A stretch of DNA of 64,000 nucleotides. Source: Gelatoporia subvermispora B. Lineage: Eukaryota > Basidiomycota > Agaricomycetes > Polyporales > Gelatoporiaceae. The notes under the pieces are model-generated. The model had not been told where the DNA came from. It ran no database searches and was given only the letters and a program-made list of their open reading frames with translations. This document shows positions 57,901-64,000 of this stretch, one piece after another; position 1 is the first letter of the stretch, and the number at the start of each line of letters is the position of its first letter. A program made the translations under genes and the position numbers. The DNA is taken from positions 867,867 through 931,866 of the forward strand of contig KB445795.1 in the NCBI GenBank assembly GCA_000320605.2, written 5' to 3'.

Positions 57901-58724
57901 GTGGTACAGGGATGGACAACTATAAACAATCAGCGTACATGATCCGTTCAGTGAAATTGAGACTTACTAGGAATGGCGCTAACGGAGGTCTTGACAAGAA
58001 CGGGACAAAAATTTCGATGCCAGCCATGAATTGTGCGGTTGGTGATGTTCGGCGTCGTCGAGTTTCAGCATCCCTCCGAGGGAATTCCTTCGGCAATACG
58101 TATGAAACTTGATATCTTGTGACCGAGATGTGCCCAGTATATCGCTCATCTAATACATACCCGTCGCCCGTTGACGAAGACGTGGGGTCTGAACGATAAG
58201 GGAAGGACTGCGACGTGCGAGCAGGAAGGTTGAGGGCGCGGACTGCTTTGACCAGCAGTGGAGAGTCTACGAAGGCGAAATCATACGGCACGGAGCTTTC
58301 ATCGAGGGGGTGAACTTGCGCCTTCTGTATGCGTAGGTTGTCCTCTGTCACATGGGGCGGTAGGTATCGGAGCGGGCCACAATGCAACTCGGCGCCACTC
58401 ACCGGGGAAGAGAGGGATTGTCGCGCCAGGTGTGACACTATCCAGTGGTATTGATATCTAATACACCGTTAGACTGTGTGCGCAGATCGACATGGGGTGT
58501 GACGCGCGAAAACGCGCCCTTTGCTAGTTTCAAAGACCTAGGGTACTCGCCTTGAGGTACATCTTAATCGAAGCTCCGTCAGACCCCTTCTTGGAGTGAC
58601 CTTCGATGGCGAGACGCGTCACTACGTTCAGCTTCTGTTGTCCATAGGCCGTGACAGCCTGCGAATGACCGGTGGTTGAGAGAGGCGGGCTTGCAGTTCG
58701 AGGATATCGAGACGAGGTGGCCAT
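54982..58724 (-). CDS. Large C-terminally membrane-anchored protein of unknown function
   Basis: I do not recognise the family. Five or more exons can be joined in frame: MATSSRYPRTASPPLSTTGH...ASIKMYLK; ISIPLDSVTPGATIPLFP; EDNLRIQKAQVHPLDESSVP...; a long exon (about 57900-55834) with SSLASLSSTDEDIGSWDLTS, ILEGTFPSAERIRVRWAMPL and ITLPKFRVGFTDAEKISTTI; and a last exon from GFRVGACKTNLL to the stop at 54982. Total is roughly 1,150 aa. The long exon is rich in beta-type strands and Ser/Pro linkers. The last exon has one hydrophobic segment (GMVIVALVVFALAMVLQL), then a Thr/Ser/Pro-rich stretch. No signal peptide is seen. The first intron (58458-58550) has a GC donor. Start ATG at 58724. Confidence 0.72.
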
Positions 58725-59355
58725 TCTGCTACACGCCACAGGGTATGAGAAGACGCGTTTTCTAAGTTCTTTCGCGCGTAGCCCAGGGGCGATGGGAAAG
58801 TGGAATGGTGAACGCGCGTGCTTGTCGTAGTGGATAGAGAGCAGGAGAGGGGATCACTGTACATGGGCAAATCAGCAGTCGGTCCAGCCTCAGCTTCTCA
58901 AAAGCGGACGCGTACCGGCTACATGCCTCAGGCTTCGTCCCAGTCGGACTGAGTCTGAGCCTGCCACATATGGCTAGCCAATAAACTCCGCCGCAAAGCC
59001 CCGGCAGAATTGACGCGGAGACGCAACTTTTTATGCCAGCGAACGTGACTTTAACTTCCTTCACCAACCTGGTTGCACCGAAATTGCGTCGCAGATGTTG
59101 CTCAGGCACAATTTTCGCATGACTGGAATCTCGGATGAGCCACGATCGCATTGGGAAAGTGCTGCTCGACATATCAATCGATCGCTATTCTGATGCTGTG
59201 GATCTGACTTTGGATCTTTCTTGTCCCACAACCCCGCACTCCGGAGAGCGGTCGAACATTCCCTTACATAACCTTGCCTAATATGGTGATTTGAGCTATC
59301 TTAGTTCCGTCGTCGAAATTTGTTGACTTATTCAATACGACGATCACACATCCGT
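58725..59355. promoter_or_regulatory. Divergent interval between the unknown gene and the SNF2 gene
   Basis: 631 bp between start codons. Minus-strand frames present here lack domains. Both promoters are expected in this stretch. Confidence 0.45.
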
Positions 59356-63782
<4,427 letters not shown>

Positions 63783-64000
63783 TGCTGGTGATGATCTCCC
63801 ACTACTTCGGTTTCAGTTTATTCCTACCGTGCGTGTTTGTGTACATGCAGGATATGTAGCCCGTTGTGTTGGTATCTGCTTATACTTCGCTGTCGGCCCG
63901 CCGGAGGTTTAGCATGCACCTTCAGGTATCTGCATGGTGGCAATCTAAATCCCTCAACTGAAACTCAAACGCTGCCCAAACAGCATAAGAAATCCCTAAC

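Overview
The window is nuclear DNA of a filamentous basidiomycete, most likely a wood-decaying Agaricomycete (polypore-like). Genes are dense, on both strands, and broken by many 50-70 bp introns with GT..AG ends. A secreted GH6 cellobiohydrolase with a CBM1 cellulose-binding module and a secreted type-B carboxylesterase point to plant-biomass decay. Species assignment is inference. I see no rRNA, confident tRNA, CRISPR array or bacterial-style operon. Exon joins below were worked out by hand from splice signals, frame and family similarity.

Layout. 1-2001 (-): 5' part of CWF19L1/Drn1, cut by the window edge. 2226-6953: a complete, apparently recent Ty1/copia retrotransposon with identical 198-bp LTRs, a 5-bp target duplication and an intact 1408-aa polyprotein. 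6954-8631: unexplained gap. 8632-10593 (+): secreted carboxylesterase. Then on the minus strand a Nudix hydrolase (10938-12032), UBLCP1-type proteasome phosphatase (12616-14356), WD40 protein (14889-16670) and COP9 signalosome subunit 8 (17300-18394). NECAP endocytic adaptor (18648-19582, +), macro-domain protein (19752-20553, -), GH6 cellobiohydrolase (21945-23841, +), RPA1 (24127-26400, -), indoleamine 2,3-dioxygenase (26868-28295, -), 3-hydroxyisobutyryl-CoA hydrolase (29301-31170, -), tubulin chaperone E (31486-33677, +), SR-type RNA-binding protein (34344-35752, -), cysteine desulfurase NFS1 (36108-38020, +), SNW1/Prp45 (38363-40348, -), TIM54 (40541-42053, +), meiotic helicase HFM1/MER3 (42177-48844, -), CKS1 (49127-49610, +), insulin-degrading enzyme (49984-54313, -), a large membrane-anchored protein of unknown function (54982-58724, -), and a SNF2-family ATPase (59356-63782, +).

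Most genes are single-copy housekeeping functions: splicing (CWF19L1, SR protein, SNW1), cell cycle and DNA metabolism (RPA1, CKS1, HFM1, SNF2), mitochondria (HIBCH, NFS1, TIM54, perhaps one IDE isoform) and protein turnover or folding (CSN8, UBLCP1, TBCE, IDE). They do not form one pathway. Six neighbouring pairs are divergent and share short intervals (about 190-630 bp), so shared promoters are likely. The least explained parts are the unknown gene at 54982-58724 and the gap at 6954-8631. The most distinctive structural observations are the retrotransposon's half-tRNA-type primer site, two GC-AG introns and a 10-nt micro-exon in HFM1. I did not find a clearly novel multi-gene system.
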